NCBI GenBank assembly: GCA_025084515.1
Contig: JAJAGP010002206.1
Coordinates: forward strand, 1-64,000
Reading direction: 5' to 3'
Source of the DNA: Ancistrus triradiatus
Lineage: Eukaryota; Chordata; Actinopteri; Siluriformes; Loricariidae
Length of the DNA: 64,000 nt
The first letter of the stretch is position 1; each line of letters starts with the position of its first letter. This document shows, piece by piece, positions 33,985 to 47,156 of the stretch. The notes under the pieces were generated by a model. It was not told the origin of the DNA. It made no database searches and was given only the letters and a program-made list of their open reading frames with translations. The position numbers and the translations under genes are program-made.

Positions 33985-34319
33985 AGGTTTCTTTAGTTTT
34001 TTCATGTGGAGTAATGGACATCCGCACATATTTAAATTAAAGTTAGTCATGCTCCAGATGAGGTAATGATTGCTCTTAGCGATACGTTTTATTAATGCAA
34101 GTACCAAAAATTCTCATCCATGGCAGAGTAACGCCCCCTTTAGTGTTAAAACCCTTAATCTATTTCCTCTTTAGCAGGCTTATGTTTCATGCACAGCTAT
34201 GCCCCTACGACTGATTGGCAACCAGATGGGTAAATTCTGTGTGCACCCCGGCACAACAAGTAGCCTAGAACCGCTCCTGGTCCAAGGATAGGAAATAAAA
34301 ATCTGTTTCATATATATCA

Positions 34320-34660
34320 ATTTCACGCCTGAATGACAGAAAACTAAAAACCCTTGTGACACCTGCTGACAGGAAAGAGAATTGCAGTCTTGAAAAACAA
34401 ATAACCTGGTAACAGTAAGGTTCCTTCTGTTTCTGTAAGTGTTTCACGTTTTATAAACCATCCAAAGATAAGAATAACTTTGAACAGTTCTACAGGACAG
34501 TACTGTACTAAATGTTCATTTAATGTTTTAATTAATAGTATTGTTTAATATAAAACACTACTATCTTTTATATGTTTTGGTACTATTTATACTTTATACA
34601 GAACGTCCAGCCGATCAACGTCCGTTGTTCTTACGAACCGTCCAAATGACAAAGACCAAA
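34320..34660 (+). mobile_element. Tigger-like MITE, partial copy
   Basis: Contains gaatgacagaaaacta, cacctgctgacagg, gagaattgcagtcttg, then the AT-rich interior of the family. Terminal repeats are degraded. Confidence 0.6.
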
Positions 34661-34756
34661 GCAAAATGCTCAAATGAAGGATGAATGAGAGGAATCTTAA
34701 CACTTAATAGATAAATATATTAATAATAACTGTCTCATAAGCGACAGTTGCATAAC

Positions 34757-35233
34757 CTAGTTGAGCAGAGACGTCCCAGTCTTCTGTCCTCTTGAGTGCG
34801 CCAAGTCGCGTTGGACAGCTAAATACTGCTTGACAATTGCACCGAGCCTGGCCACGTCAAAGGCGACGTCTCTCGCTCTGCCAGCACAGAGGACAGCGCT
34901 GCGCTGACGGCCCGCGCCAGGGACGCCTCTGGAATGACTGCCTGTGCTGTGGACACGGCTCTGCTGGCAGCATGAAACAAAGTCCCCTCTTTGCCAAACA
35001 TTAATGACCTGCTGGAATGTGAGGTCCTTGAAACATCCAGCTGCTTTTCTAAACTTGCCCTCAAACTCCAGTTGCCTTTTCTGATTCTCCAGCTTGGCAT
35101 CGCACACGTTCCAAGTACCGGGACCTTCCAGTTGGTTTTGTCAAACAGTTACAGGTTGCCAGACATTCCAAAGCCACCACCTGTTACTCCTTCAGATCTT
35201 AAGCTTGCCAAGGTCTTCGCAGCATGCCAATAA
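34757..35233 (-). pseudogene. unidentified degenerate coding-like patch
   Basis: This GC-richer stretch of about 0.45 kb stands out from its AT-rich surroundings. Two overlapping minus-strand frames are open (34757-35107 and 34819-35100), and a coherent reading may need a shift between them (QRQ/KLENQKRQLEFEGKFRKA, then GKEGTLFHAASRAV). It has no introns, so a processed or otherwise decayed gene copy is possible. I cannot name the parent family. It could also be a chance open region. Confidence 0.25.
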
Positions 35234-35744
35234 TGGACCGTTCAGTCTTCTGATCTGTGCCAGCCTCTAGTTTCTCAGTTCTTTAGGAAGGGGCTGGTTC
35301 TGTAGCGTACAGTGTAATAGTTATTATTCTTCTGTTTTGGTTTCTTGTCCCGGCTCCTTGCATGCACTTCGTATCGTATCTTGTCATGATTAGTTCATGT
35401 TTTTATACCACATATGTACTAGGTAATTCCAAAGCCCTGCTTATTTTCTAGTCACTTCCATGTCAGTTTAATCTCCCACCTCAGCCTTGTTTATCATTCT
35501 GAGCTCGGGTTTGAACAACAGTATGTTTACTCTAGTGCCCCAGTAAACCTTTCGCCAGTCGGACACACAGGCTTCCAGCTCCATTATCCCACCTGTGTGC
35601 GTTATCCCGGCTCACTGAACAGATGGAAACCGCTCTGAGCGAAAATCTGTCATTACCCAGATTTGTGAGCTTTGCAGGAGACGAAAGCCAGGACATGCAT
35701 AAGACTCAGGATTTACTGACATGGGAAAGACCAACAGACATGTA

Positions 35745-36228
35745 AAGTACTGTGCAAAAGTATTAGGCCACCATTAGATTAGATGTTGGTATATGATCTT
35801 TATATAATTATTTATCTGTTAGAACACATCCAGAAAATATAATACATTTGTAGGCAGTTAAAAACTGAAAAAACATCTATAGGTTCCAGTGCCAAGTATT
35901 TAAGATGATTGAGCAGTAGCAGCATCTGGCAGCTTCATCAGGATGCCAAGTTGGCCCTTACGGTCTGAAGCAGCTTGATCAGGAATGGTGTTTTTGGAAG
36001 GGTAGCAGCCAAGAACCCACTTTTCAGAAGGGGAGCAGGGTGAGAATGCTAAGATATGCTAAAGCTCACAAAGACTGGAATGAAGATCAGTGGAGAATAG
36101 GATTACAGAGTGACGAATCCAAGTTTGACATTTTTGGGAACAACCGTCGACAGTGTTGTATACGGTCATTATAGCTTTGCTAAAACAACAAATCTAATGG
36201 TGGCCTAAGACTTTTGCACAGTTCTGTA
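35745..36228 (+). mobile_element. internally deleted Tc1-like element (TIR tgtgcaaaag)
   Basis: The left end tgtgcaaaagtattaggcca and right end tggcctaagacttttgcaca are inverted repeats with a TA after the right end. The interior keeps a transposase scrap, SDESKFDIFGNNRR, typical of the Tc1 catalytic core region. Same family as 23148-23588 but with a different internal deletion. Confidence 0.82.
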
Positions 36229-37844
36229 TCAATAAATGAGTTTTACCATTTCGTTTATGATACCAGTTTACGACTAAAATCGAACCTGTTTCAGAAAAGC
36301 GTCAGTGTTTTGGCTCTTTAAGAAGATATCATCTCAAAGCTTCTCAAGTTACTTCGGTTTGAGCAGCGCTGCTCGAGAGAAGCAGAGAACAGTGGGAAGA
36401 CATGATACTTTCTCACTTAGTCATATAATGCCTTCCAGGAAGTGGGGTGATGAAAAGTCAGGGAATTTTTTTACAGTCACAGACTACTACTGTGTTTGAT
36501 TAGTGGCTACGAGACTTTATCCATACACTGTAGGTCTGAAAGTGTGTGCTTGTGTGTGAGAGAGTTGGAGCTTAGTAGAAATATGTTATCCATTATGCTG
36601 TGCTTGACCTTTTTTTCAATATAGATTTGGAGCCAGGAAAGGAGAAAGAAAACCGGTTCGATCTGAAGGTTATAGAAAACACGTTCGTGTTCGTATCGGA
36701 TTAGTAGCAGCACAACAGTCAGTAAGAGAAACCAAACAAACTACGCAAAAGCGTCATCCACTCTTTCAACTCCAGTTACGGAGTACAGTCTCTCCTTTTT
36801 TTCCATCATCACTCCGATGGTGTGACTTCATACTGTAAGCATCCCTGCTGCAGCATTTTTTTAGGCTTAATCAAATAACTTGTGTCTTACAAATGTTTGG
36901 TCTTTGCCCATCATGGCAACTATTCTCCTGGCTCGAGAGCTTGCGTGTGTCTTTAACGTTTATAAGTTAACACTTATCAGTGAACACACAGACGTTTATG
37001 GCTGCTCTTTCATGCTGTAAACCTTTGTGACTATAACAGCGCTAATTATCAGTGAAACTCCACATGTTATTTGGAGACGCTCCCCTTCAGCATGCCTCGC
37101 CGCCGCTTTGCGTTAAGACCCCGGCATGCATCTGCCCGTCCTTTTCTTCTCCATAAATACTCAAATATTCCAAGCGTTTACAAGCAGAGAAAGCAAGTGC
37201 ACTCAAACAGAGTGGCTGCCACAAGCTGTGGGCTATCCCAGGAACAGGTGGAGGGCCTGACTCTGGATTTCTCTGGGCAAAGTCCATTGGGATCAATGGC
37301 AAAGTCAGAGACAGCAAATGCTCCCATAGCCATAGTGTCTGCAGCCCAGGGATGGACAGAGACAGGATGCAGGCCTTCTGTTTACTTCCCTAAAGGCTCC
37401 AGTTGTTTCCTGCTCGACATTTGGTCACTGAACGCAAAAGCTCAGGGTTCAATGAATTACCGTATGCTTACCCGTCACATACATTCATTCTTGACTCGGA
37501 CCTCTTCCTGATCTTTAACTTTGGAAAAACTGTGGCAGGATAACAATCAACTTTTTATTTCCACATGAAGCTTCGTAAATGTCAGGAACACTAGAGGCTT
37601 TTTTAAAAAAGTAGCGCTGATCAGGTCATTGTAAACCACTACTCTATTGTAAATGTATTAAAATACTAAAATGTAGACCTTTTCTTATTAAAATACCAAG
37701 ATTTTTACAGGTATGTGCCATTTAATGTCCGTATTTGACCGGACATTACCACAGTTTAGATACATTGCACATGTAATTTTTTATTTCAAACAGTGATATT
37801 AATTAAAACACAACATGAAAGCATTTAGTACAGTAGTATTTTCA

Positions 37845-38757
37845 ATGGGTTTGAGGTCTGGAGACTGGCTAGGCCACCAGGACCTTGAAATGGCACTCCT
37901 TTGTTGCCCGAGCGGTGTGTTTGGGATCATTGTCATGCTGGAAGACCCAGCCACGTTAAATCTTCAAAGCTCTCACTGATGGAAGGAGGTTCTGGCTTAA
38001 ATCTCACGAACAGGACATGTACTGGCTTAAGCAGGGGGGCACGCCTGGCACTGCAGGATCTGAGTCCCTCTCGGCATAGCGTGTTACTGATGGTAGCCTT
38101 TGTTACTTTGGTCCCAGCTCTCTGCAGGTCATTCATCAGGTCCCTCTGTGTAGTTCTGGGATTTTTGCTCACCGTTCTCATGATCATTTTGACCCCACAG
38201 GATGAGATCTTGCATGGAGCCCCAGATCGAGGGAGATTATCAATGGTCTTCTGTGGCTTCCATTTTCTTACAATTGCTCCCACAGTTGATTGTTTCACAC
38301 CAACCTGCTTGCCTATTTGTAGATTCACGCTTCCCAGCCTGGTGCAGGTCTACAATTTTCTTTCTGGTGTCCTTCGACAGCTCTTCGGCACATGGTTGAA
38401 GTTTGGGTCTGACTGTTTGAGGTCTGTGGACAGGTGTCTTTTATACAGATAACGAGGTCAAACAGGTGCCATTACACAGGTAACGACGTGGAGGACAGAA
38501 GGAGTTACAGGTCTGTGAGAGCCAGAAATCTTGCTTGTCTGTAGGGTGACCAATACCTTATTTTCCTTCCACCATGACTCTACAATTAAATTCTTTAAAA
38601 TTCCTACGATGTGATTTCCTCCTGCATTTTTTTTTCATTTTGTCTCTCATAGTTGAAGTGTTAGCTAAATGATGAAAATTTACAGACCTCTCTCGTCTTT
38701 CTAAGTAGGAGAAACTTGCACAATTAGTGGCTGACTAAATACTTTTTTCTCCACGTA
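37845..38757 (-). mobile_element. Tc1-like transposon, truncated copy
   Basis: The minus strand encodes the N-terminal half of the same transposase as 29318-30671. An open stretch (38328 to 37933) reads MNLQIGKQVGVKQSTVGAIV then KTIDNLPRSGAP, a paired helix-turn-helix DNA-binding region. The element's 5' terminal repeat remains at 38720-38757 (gtggctgactaaatac). The catalytic 3' half is cut off near 37845 beside a MITE fragment (acaggtatgtgcc at 37709). Confidence 0.88.
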
Positions 38758-38768
38758 CAACTTATCCT

Positions 38769-38968
38769 GGGACTTGTGGTGGCCTAGCGGTTAAGGTACT
38801 GGACTATTGGACCAGAAGGTCCAATGTTCAACACCCACCTCTGCCAAGCTGCCACTGTTGGGTCCTTTGAGCAAAGCCCATAAGCCCACATTGCCCCTTG
38901 GATTGTAAGAGTGTATCAATTGAAAGTCCCTCTGGTTAAGGGTGTCTGCCTAAATGCCCATAAACTGT
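38769..38968 (+). mobile_element. tRNA-SINE copy
   Basis: Runs gggacttgtggtggcctagc, caccctctgccaagc-like words and an L2-like tail (ctggttaagggtgtctgcc). It sits immediately next to the end of the Tc1 copy. Confidence 0.82.
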
Positions 38969-38999
38969 TAAAATATATTCAATATATCTGCAGGACAGT

Positions 39000-41250
39000 T
39001 GTTGGATATTTCGGTTTATGATCATTTGTAAAAGAAAAAGAATGAATTGCCATTGCTTCTTGCGTAATCTAACATGCACATTCGTACTGGTTGTAGTTAA
39101 AAACAGGATCTGGCTACAGTGGTTTCCTCGTAGGAAACTAAAACTTTCTCAGCACTTTAGACAGCATTGGGCAATCCAAAATCCAAATAATTATTTCGTT
39201 TCACAAGAGAGAGAACACAACAGCTGAAAACATTTTTCGTCGTCCACCGGCCAGATTACGGCGATCGTAATAACAATAGGGGTAATTTATTAAGCTGTTA
39301 AATCCGCGATCATCATTTATTAAAGGCAATTATTAGTAATCAAGAACACAATAGTTGGTGGAAAATGATTAGAGAAAGAGCGCTGTCCATACTTAAGCGG
39401 TCTTTTCTGGCGGCGTACTTGCAGCGTTGAGTAATGTGTGCTTGTACAGCTGTTTTTTGCATCAATCAACCAAATTTAATAAAGTCCAATTATGCGGGGT
39501 CAGGGGGTGACAGTGTGGTTATCAAGCTTCGAAAGATTTACATCACATCGAGGTCTTGTCAGGTCCTCTGCAGTGGCACGGACCCCCCTCGTAGCCCCAC
39601 ATGTGGATCCTCGCCCAGAACTCTTCCAGTCTTGTTGCATTGCCTCATACTTAAAACGAATGAAGCTTTTTCCCCCTCATCTTGAGACTGATTCCCATTC
39701 TTAACAGCAATAATGACTTCAGTCAAACTTTCAGCACGCTAAGCCCTAACAGAAGGCTGTGAGATGGGGAGACCTGGTGGGTAGTTTAGAGGCAGGCGTG
39801 AGGTGGCTGGTGCCAGTCGCAGCTGTGTGAAGCCGTTTCAAGCTGTTTTAACAGCTCTAGGTTGGAGCCAATGACCAGAGTTCTGTAATTAGAGGAGCCC
39901 GAGCCCGAGCCTTCACTTCGTGCCTGCTGAAATGCGGGAAGCTGGAAGGAAGCGAGGCCAACCTCGTCTTTGTATATCTAGGTCAGTGCGTCTGCTCGGG
40001 CTGAAGCTGTAGCTTAATCTATGGGCTCTGCTTTGCTTTGCTCTTAGCTGTGGCGTGTTTACTCTCCCCTCAATGCTGGCAGTAGTAATTTCGCAAAACT
40101 GCAGCCTGGGCCTGCTGGACAGCTACAGTTCACTTAAACCATTGTCTGTTTGTTTTTTATACCTGCATGATAACTGGTTATGCTCGCACAGCCGTCCAAG
40201 AATGCAGATGGATGGAAAAAGTATTTAGGACATTCTCCAACTCTCCCTGCTGGAGGCCTCTGAGAGTTATCCACCAGTCCAGCGTGGGGGAAATACAATA
40301 TATAACTCCTGTTTGACCTTCATCTTCTGACGTCTGCTGAAATGCAGAACGCAGCCTACCCTTTAAAACTGATTTCTTTTTGTAAAGCCTCTCCAGCTGA
40401 CCAAAGCCCAAAGGTTCAAGGGGTTTAGAGGTTGATAGAAGGTTCCTCTGCTTTAACAATGGAACAAAACCTTGAATGACCCTAAGCTGCTTTTATTTAA
40501 ATTGACTAGGACTGTTAAAGTTAAGTTTTAATAAAGATTTTCGTGTTTTCTTTACTTGCGTCAGTAATCACTGTTCCATACAACAGAATTATAAATTATT
40601 TGGGACACTTCCTTACACGGCTTGCTCATTATGTTGTGACAGTTGATTCCATCACAAAGCACACACAGTTCAACTTAATCGCTTGGAACCCTTTGACAAC
40701 ATGCCTAAGGCCTAAGCATTGCCGGAATTCAGGGACCCGGGTCCCCTCAGTGCTGATCTAGCACATCAGAACCAGTTGCGCCACCTGATCGCAAAGTACT
40801 GAAAGCATTCCTGTTGAACTTTGACACTTGTCCACTCTGAAGGCTATTGTCATGCTTTTTACAAGAAAACTTTTTACACAGTTTTTTTAACGTTCATGTG
40901 CAACCAAGGCAAAAATTTGAGAAATCCCCAGTTATGCGTTATCAAAATTGGTGCGACTGGAAACATTTTCAATCGTTTCACATCCCGTGCGTCGCGGGAG
41001 GCGCAGACAAAGACATAATGAACCAAAAGAATGAAGCAACATTGATCGGAAAAAAACTGTTATATAAAAGTGCACTCCATCCAAGAAACTTAATGGAGTG
41101 CCTAATTTATTTAATCACAGCCATCTATTTGGAAGTGGCATTGGAAATAAGGCACCTTCACTTTTTTTTGTGTGTAAAAACCATTGACTTAAAGCTGGAC
41201 GTGAGCGTTCTCTGTATCCACCAACCCGAGATTCAGTGTGTGCTTGGAAT
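39000..41250. other. intergenic, no gene recognised
   Basis: No repeat family or gene was identified with confidence. ORFs in this interval (up to 137 codons at 40847-41260) have no visible domain and overlap each other in different frames. Confidence 0.4.
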
Positions 41251-41257
41251 GTTTTTT

Positions 41258-41462
41258 TAAGTCTTGGTCCTCCCAAAGGTTTCCTCTTTATAACGTTTCA
41301 GGGAAGTTTGTCCTTGCCACTGTCCACCCTAGGCTTGCTCATTTTGGGCTTTGGCCTTATAATTTAGAAGATAAGCTAAAAATTATAGCTGCTTTTGAGA
41401 CAATGCTCCACTGTTAAAAGCGCTAACAGAAATACAGCTGACTTGATTTGACTTGACAAAAG
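41258..41462 (-). repeat. (TCAAG)-type interspersed repeat, inverted copy
   Basis: On the minus strand: gtcaagtcaaatcaagtcag, then gcattgtctcaaaagcagc, gagcaagcctagggtggac, and aacctttgggaggaccaag. Same order as the + strand copies. Confidence 0.82.
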
Positions 41463-41981
41463 TCCCTATAGACGATGCTCTAAGAACTGCAAATGTACAC
41501 AATTCCTGCAGTGTGAACACACGAGAAAAGATCAACAACAGCTCTGAAAAACTATTAAAAAGGTCTACAAAATCAACTGTCATTGGACGTGTCCGTTCTG
41601 AGGCTTGTATGTTGCTGCCCGACCATGGAAATCCAATCCACGAAGCAACTGTAGTAGCGAGAACTACAATGAGGGCAGACACTTTTATGAGCTACAAACC
41701 CCTCATCCCTTAGTGACCTTGTGTACTCTATCGCTCGGTGGACTGAACTCTGTTGCTCCTAAACATTTCTATTTCCTGTTAAGAGCACTTTAGGACCTCA
41801 TTAGGGACAAAGTTGATGTACTATGACAGTGCCACATGAACAGTCATTGATCTCTTCAGTGTGTCCCTGTCTATCACAGCCTGCATGTTGATTTCTAAAA
41901 GGCTGTTAAACAATAAGTATAGGCTTAAATGTAGAAATCAGTATTTCGAAGTGGTGTTCACATTAATTTTGGTCAGTAGTA

Positions 41982-43593
41982 CAGTTGTGATTCAAATTTA
42001 TTCAACCCCCCAATGCTGTGAAGGGTTTTATGGATTCAGTGCCACATTTGTAATTGTGTCATAATGAAATTCTACAAGGACTTGTTAAAGAAATAAAATG
42101 CAACAAAATAGCACAATTGTTTGTCATAAAGTATTTAAATGGCTTTTTTGTGATTTCCTTTTCCATTGACACAATTATTTAAACCCATTTACGACTACCA
42201 CTCTTAAGAACAAGGGTTCATCCAGTGTTTTCAACAGGTATTGAAAACACCTGTGGATGTCAACGAGCAGCAACAAGCATCATAAGCACCCAATTAGGCA
42301 GATTTAAAGGACTGTGTACTCAGCTCCTTCTAGAAATCTACTGGTGTGTTTTACAAAGCATGGTGAAGCAAGGGGATGGTCCAGAAGACAAGAAGGAAGA
42401 GGTTATTGTCTTCACAGAAGGCAATGGATATAAAAAGATTGCGAAAGGTGTTAAATATTTCCAAAGAGACATATCGGAAGTAATCATTCGCAAGTTCAAG
42501 TAAAGGGGGGGGGGCACGTGGAAACGCTACCTGGTCGTGGCAGAAAGAAGATCCTGACGAGACTGCTGTTGCACTACCTGAAGCGTTAATATGGAGAAAA
42601 ATCCCGGGACTGCTAAGGAAACTGAAAAAAGACCTGTCAGATGTGAGCACCCCCAAAGTTTAGCTCAGACCAATAAGGGCGCGCACGATAACGAAGACCT
42701 CCATGCAGAACTCCCAGGCGCCACCCTTGCTGACTCCAAAGAACAAGAAAAGTCGACGGCAGTATGCAAAAGGTCATGTGACAAGCCACAAAAGTTTTGG
42801 GACAGTGTAGTGGTTAGATGAAACTACATTAGGGCCAATGGAGCAGGCTATGTTGGAGGAGGAAGAACCAGGCTTAGAACAAAGAACACCTTGCCTTACT
42901 GTGAAGCCATGGCGGGGGGTCAATTATGCTTTGGGTGTTTTGTGCTTCCTAATGGTACAGGAAAAGCTTCAAATGTGTGCAGGGGTACCATGAATTCATT
43001 CAGTTACCAGGAAATCTGGAGGAAAATGTTGATGGAGTCAGCACAAACCGCGGCTTGGGAGACGTTGGACCTCCAAACAGGACAATGATCCGAAGTGCCA
43101 CACATCCAAGTTCCACTAGAGAGGTTGACGACGAAAGGGCGGAACCATTCTTAGAGGCCATCGCAATCACCAGGACTTAAATCCAATTTGAGAAACTTGG
43201 TGGGAACTCAAGAAGGCGTTGCAGCGCGCAAGCCTAAGAATGTGATTATGACTGAAATGGAGCTTTGGCCCATGAAGAATGGCTAAGATACCCATAGGTC
43301 GCTGCCAAGACACTTGTTGTCAAGCTATGCTTCACGCTTGAAAGATGTCAAATGGAAAAGGATGTGTACTAAGTACTAAAAAAATAAGGTCACTAGGGGT
43401 GGAATAAAACTGGATAATGATGTGAGCAAAGAAAAGGACATTTGTGGTTAGTCCTCATAAATATACGTTATATTGTCTAATTATGAGGCCTCTGTGATAT
43501 AATGTAAAGTAAGATGGACTGAATGATCCAAAATCAATGGTCAAACTGGCCAAACAATTATTTCAGTGGGGGTTGAATAAATGATCACAACTG
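41982..43593 (+). mobile_element. Tc1-like transposon, full length, heavily mutated
   Basis: Terminal repeats are cagttgtgattcaaatttat at 41982 and the inverted ataaatgatcacaactg ending about 43593, with tattcaaccccc-type inner repeats. A TA lies before the left end. The + strand holds a transposase relic with the start region at 42361 (MVKQGDGPEDKKEEVIV) and, near 42895-42950, a remnant GGGSIMLWVF typical of the catalytic core. Many stops and frameshifts. Inactive. Confidence 0.88.
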
Positions 43594-43619
43594 TCATTTG
43601 AGTATGAACCGAACACTCA

Positions 43620-44740
43620 TTACAGGGCTGAATGGTTCGAAGGGCCAGAGCGCTCTTGCTATAATCCGACACAAGGCTCCGTGATGGATTTTTCTTGGCA
43701 ACAGCCCTGAATTTCAAGTTTCAGCAGTCAACAAGATGACAGGAACAGCCCTTTTCCTCACCTGTTACCGTCACTCTAATGGTACTGAACATCTGCTGGT
43801 GAAGAGACAGGATGATTCAACCCTCGATGGGCTCAGAAAATAAGTAGGCCGAATAACAAACTCAGTGTTGAAAACAGTCAAGTAAGGTCGCTTTATGGCC
43901 GTCTACCGTTATCTGGGAAAACAAAGGCCAGACACTTCTGATTGCATGCAAAATGCCTAACCTCATACACCAGGTACATAATGTAAATGATTAACAACTG
44001 AAAAAACAGAAGGACGTCAGTGGTTTAATACCACTGTTCTACCCTAATTTGTAAACGATAATGTGCCGAGTTGAAACAACAACAAGGAAACAAACATTAA
44101 TAATTCGAGGTGCCGAAACATGTAAGAACCAGTAATATAAAATAATGGTGCACACCCTCCTCATCACTTGCATGCACGTGACCCTGGGACCAGGCAAAGT
44201 TAAAACAAACGTGAGAGATTATTTACATACTGTCTTTATCAAGAAGGGCTAAAAAAGTGTCTGTCATACTCCTGGCTTTTATAATAAATTCCTACCGTCT
44301 ATGGACTACCAAAAATGGAGATGACGCAAGCAAAGAGTGTAATTTACCACATTCCAGCGGCACGGTGCACCACATATGTGTTACGGTGTCATTTTTAGGT
44401 CCTGACCTGTTCTACTGTATCTCTTGCTATGCCAACTCACAGGTCCTTGAAACTCGGTTTAGAGGTAGGATACGCCTTGGTAGTACAGATATAAACTCAC
44501 TTGTGTTAAAATTACCTGGGCATTTTGTTTCCTTGCTATCCACCTCAGTCAAGTGAAAAGCATGTCAACACGTGATTCACGCCTGCCCTGACTCGCTTTC
44601 TCAAGTCTTTCTCACAGGTAAGACAGTGCCAGCCCAATTAATTCTAAACTATTTTAGTTGTTACAATAAACAACCACCTGGACAGTCATGAAGGTACACT
44701 TTGATAGTATGGCAATGGGACTCAAAAGCCATACTTAATT
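43620..44740. other. intergenic, nothing recognised
   Basis: Unique-looking noncoding sequence with no domain-bearing ORF. The 99-codon ORF at 44257-44556 shows no family signature. Confidence 0.4.
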
Positions 44741-44759
44741 CACCCAGAGGCACTGTCCT

Positions 44760-45010
44760 CACTGGATATTTTTTCTTTCTCAGACCATCTCGGTTAACAC
44801 AAGTGAAAATCCCGAACCCCCCTCCGATCAGCAGTTTCTGAAATGCTCAGACCAACATGGTGGATTGAACGTAACTTAAATAACCTTTCTTCCCTGTTCT
44901 GATTGCGCGGTGTGGAACTTTCAGCAGCTCATTCCGATCATATCTTCATACCTAATGCGTGTGATTGGCTGATTAGATCGCGTTAACGAGCACGGGGGTA
45001 CCTAATTTAA
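44760..45010 (-). mobile_element. Tc1-like transposase fragment
   Basis: Matches the family at 32275-32625. It contains cactggatattttttctttc, cagcagtttctgaaatgctc, acctttcttccctgttctg and gtgattggctgattag in the expected order on the inverted strand. Short and frame-broken. Confidence 0.7.
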
Positions 45011-45419
45011 AGTTGCCCTGAGTGTAGATTTACTGGCTTGCATATTAATTGAGACGAAAAACACTTTACCGTCTTGCGAAGTTTATGTAAAATGAAAAGT
45101 TAATCACATCGTTATGGGGAAACAAAACTTTTAAAGACGACACTTGGGCACGGAAAAAAAACAGCGTCTGCTTAATGGTCAGCAGGCTATGGAAGAAAGC
45201 AGATTACCGTTAGCAGGTAAGGAAGCGTCTCTCATTCAGACCAAAAAATGTCGTGTTTTTGGATGTGGGTTAGTCAGTAAGACACATGAGTTATGTGGTT
45301 TGTACTGGTTTAACTGTGAACTGTATGGTACTGTGGTAAAGCTAGTCCAAAACACAACAGCTAGACTCTGTTTATAGCACACTTACTGTTAGCTAGCTCA
45401 ACCTTCACTACTGACCCAA

Positions 45420-45813
45420 GCGGAGTGAACAACCACGTTGTGAGGTTTTGTCAAAAAAAGGGGCACTCAAGTCCGCGTTCCATTTCTTCCAGCCTGTGCC
45501 GTCTGAGCTGCAACGCAGTAACCGTTGGCATGAGGTGTGATCTTCAGTCAGCAGTGGGCGTTCAGAGTTGGAGTAAACGCTACTCCCCTACAGCAGGCTC
45601 GGACGAAGACTGCGAGCGGAACTGAACTCAGAGGAGGCGATCTATCCTTATCCGTGTATGTGGAAGGAAAACGCGACATTCTTCTACATTCAGCTCTCGG
45701 CGATGGTAACCGCAAGGATTCTCAATAATGCGTTGCTGGCGGGGACGGTCCCTTTGCGCAGAAGGAGCCAAGGACTAAGGACCTTTGATGACTCGGATTG
45801 CACACCTGTAGAG
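45420..45813 (+). promoter_or_regulatory. candidate 5' noncoding exon / promoter region of plekhg2
   Basis: A CG-richer stretch with several CpG dinucleotides ends CCTGTAGAG before a perfect GTAAGT donor at 45814-45819. It lies about 10.6 kb before the plekhg2 start-codon exon, whose own 5' end is an acceptor, so at least one upstream noncoding exon must exist. This is the best-looking donor in a suitable setting that I found, but the link is inference. Confidence 0.25.
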
Positions 45814-47156
45814 GTAAGTGGTCGTACTTGTGGTGGCTGGACGCGGGGCCTGTGAAAGCTTTCAAGAGCAGCTCTTCTGTCATGCACGATAGGTACGGTG
45901 TATCAGAACTTTCTACACAGTGGTGATGAGGGTAATGTGACACCCATTTCTGTTTATCATACAGTTTAGAAATATCGGATACACTGAATTTAAACCAGCT
46001 CTTAACCTGTTTTATGGTCAACGTAACGTTTTGGCACATGCACCCAACATCCAGGGGCATCACATGCGCGAGCGACCATAACCCACTGCGTTGGGGTCAG
46101 ACCAGTTAAAGAGAATACTTTATAGGGATGCGTTTATCATGAAAGTGCTTTCTCCAACTAATCTAAAAATATTGGGAGTCCAAAAATTAAATCAGTCGTG
46201 ACTGAGAAGACGCTTTACGACTCCCGCAGGTTATGCGCGCAATTAAACCTCGCCTTCTCGGTATGCGGCTGGCTGCGCTCGGAGCTTATAACTCATTATC
46301 ATTATAATAAGCCGGTCGGTCTACAGTACGTATCATTACCATCAGGGAACAGTTCATTCATTTGACAGAATCTCTGACTATTTTACCGACTATAAATCAA
46401 CCATAAACCCGTCAAAGTCCATGTTGTGTGGAGTATTATGGACCGGTGTGTTATGCACCCTAAACTGCACTATTCAGTGCACAGGCATGCAGCATACGAA
46501 GCACATTCCCCACTGTATTCCTGTCCGTCTGATTTATTCTCCCAGTCGTTGCTCACCCTACCCTTCTGAACATTTCTCTCAGGACTCTAGATGTGCTCCT
46601 AGAGAAGTGGACTCCTAGCCCCAGCCGTGCTCCCCGGCCCCCTCTTGCTTAACGTTATTTTCTTTAGCAATTGGAATGCCAACAATTTAGCAGTGGACAA
46701 ATAAAACAAGGTCTGCTCTGCATTTACTGGAAAATGGGACACGCTTGCTTTAACTGTCATGCACGCTTGCTATGGTTTTGCCCCATTGTGTGTCAGGGCG
46801 TAACAGGCTATAAAATGCTGCGGCTTTGCGAGTGTTTAGGTTCAGGTGCATGATCCACGTCCAGATAAAATGTTAGGCAGAGGAACCCCCGGTCTGAGCT
46901 CGGAAATCAGGACAGATGGAAGCCTGCGAACAGAGGGTACTGGAACTCAACCATAAGAGTGGGACGCCAACACAACCGGACTCCAGAGACAACCTAATGG
47001 GGAACTCCTGCTGGGAAGTACAGGCCAGCTTTTCCCTTAAGTGAGGGATCTCCTCGCACCACAGAAGCGCAATCAGAAGTGGAATACGAACCAGGTTGCT
47101 CAGTTGGTAGAGCACTGATTCCCAAAGCTGAGTCTCCCCAGTTAGTGTCATGCTGT

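Noticed and set aside
37071..37511. 146-codon + strand ORF
   Set aside because: No family signature. The composition does not differ from the surrounding noncoding DNA.
47094..47150. tRNA-like 5' half (ggttgctcagttggtagagc)
   Set aside because: It has an A-box-like start but no B box and no matching acceptor stem, and lies next to a SINE. Probably a SINE fragment, not a tRNA gene.
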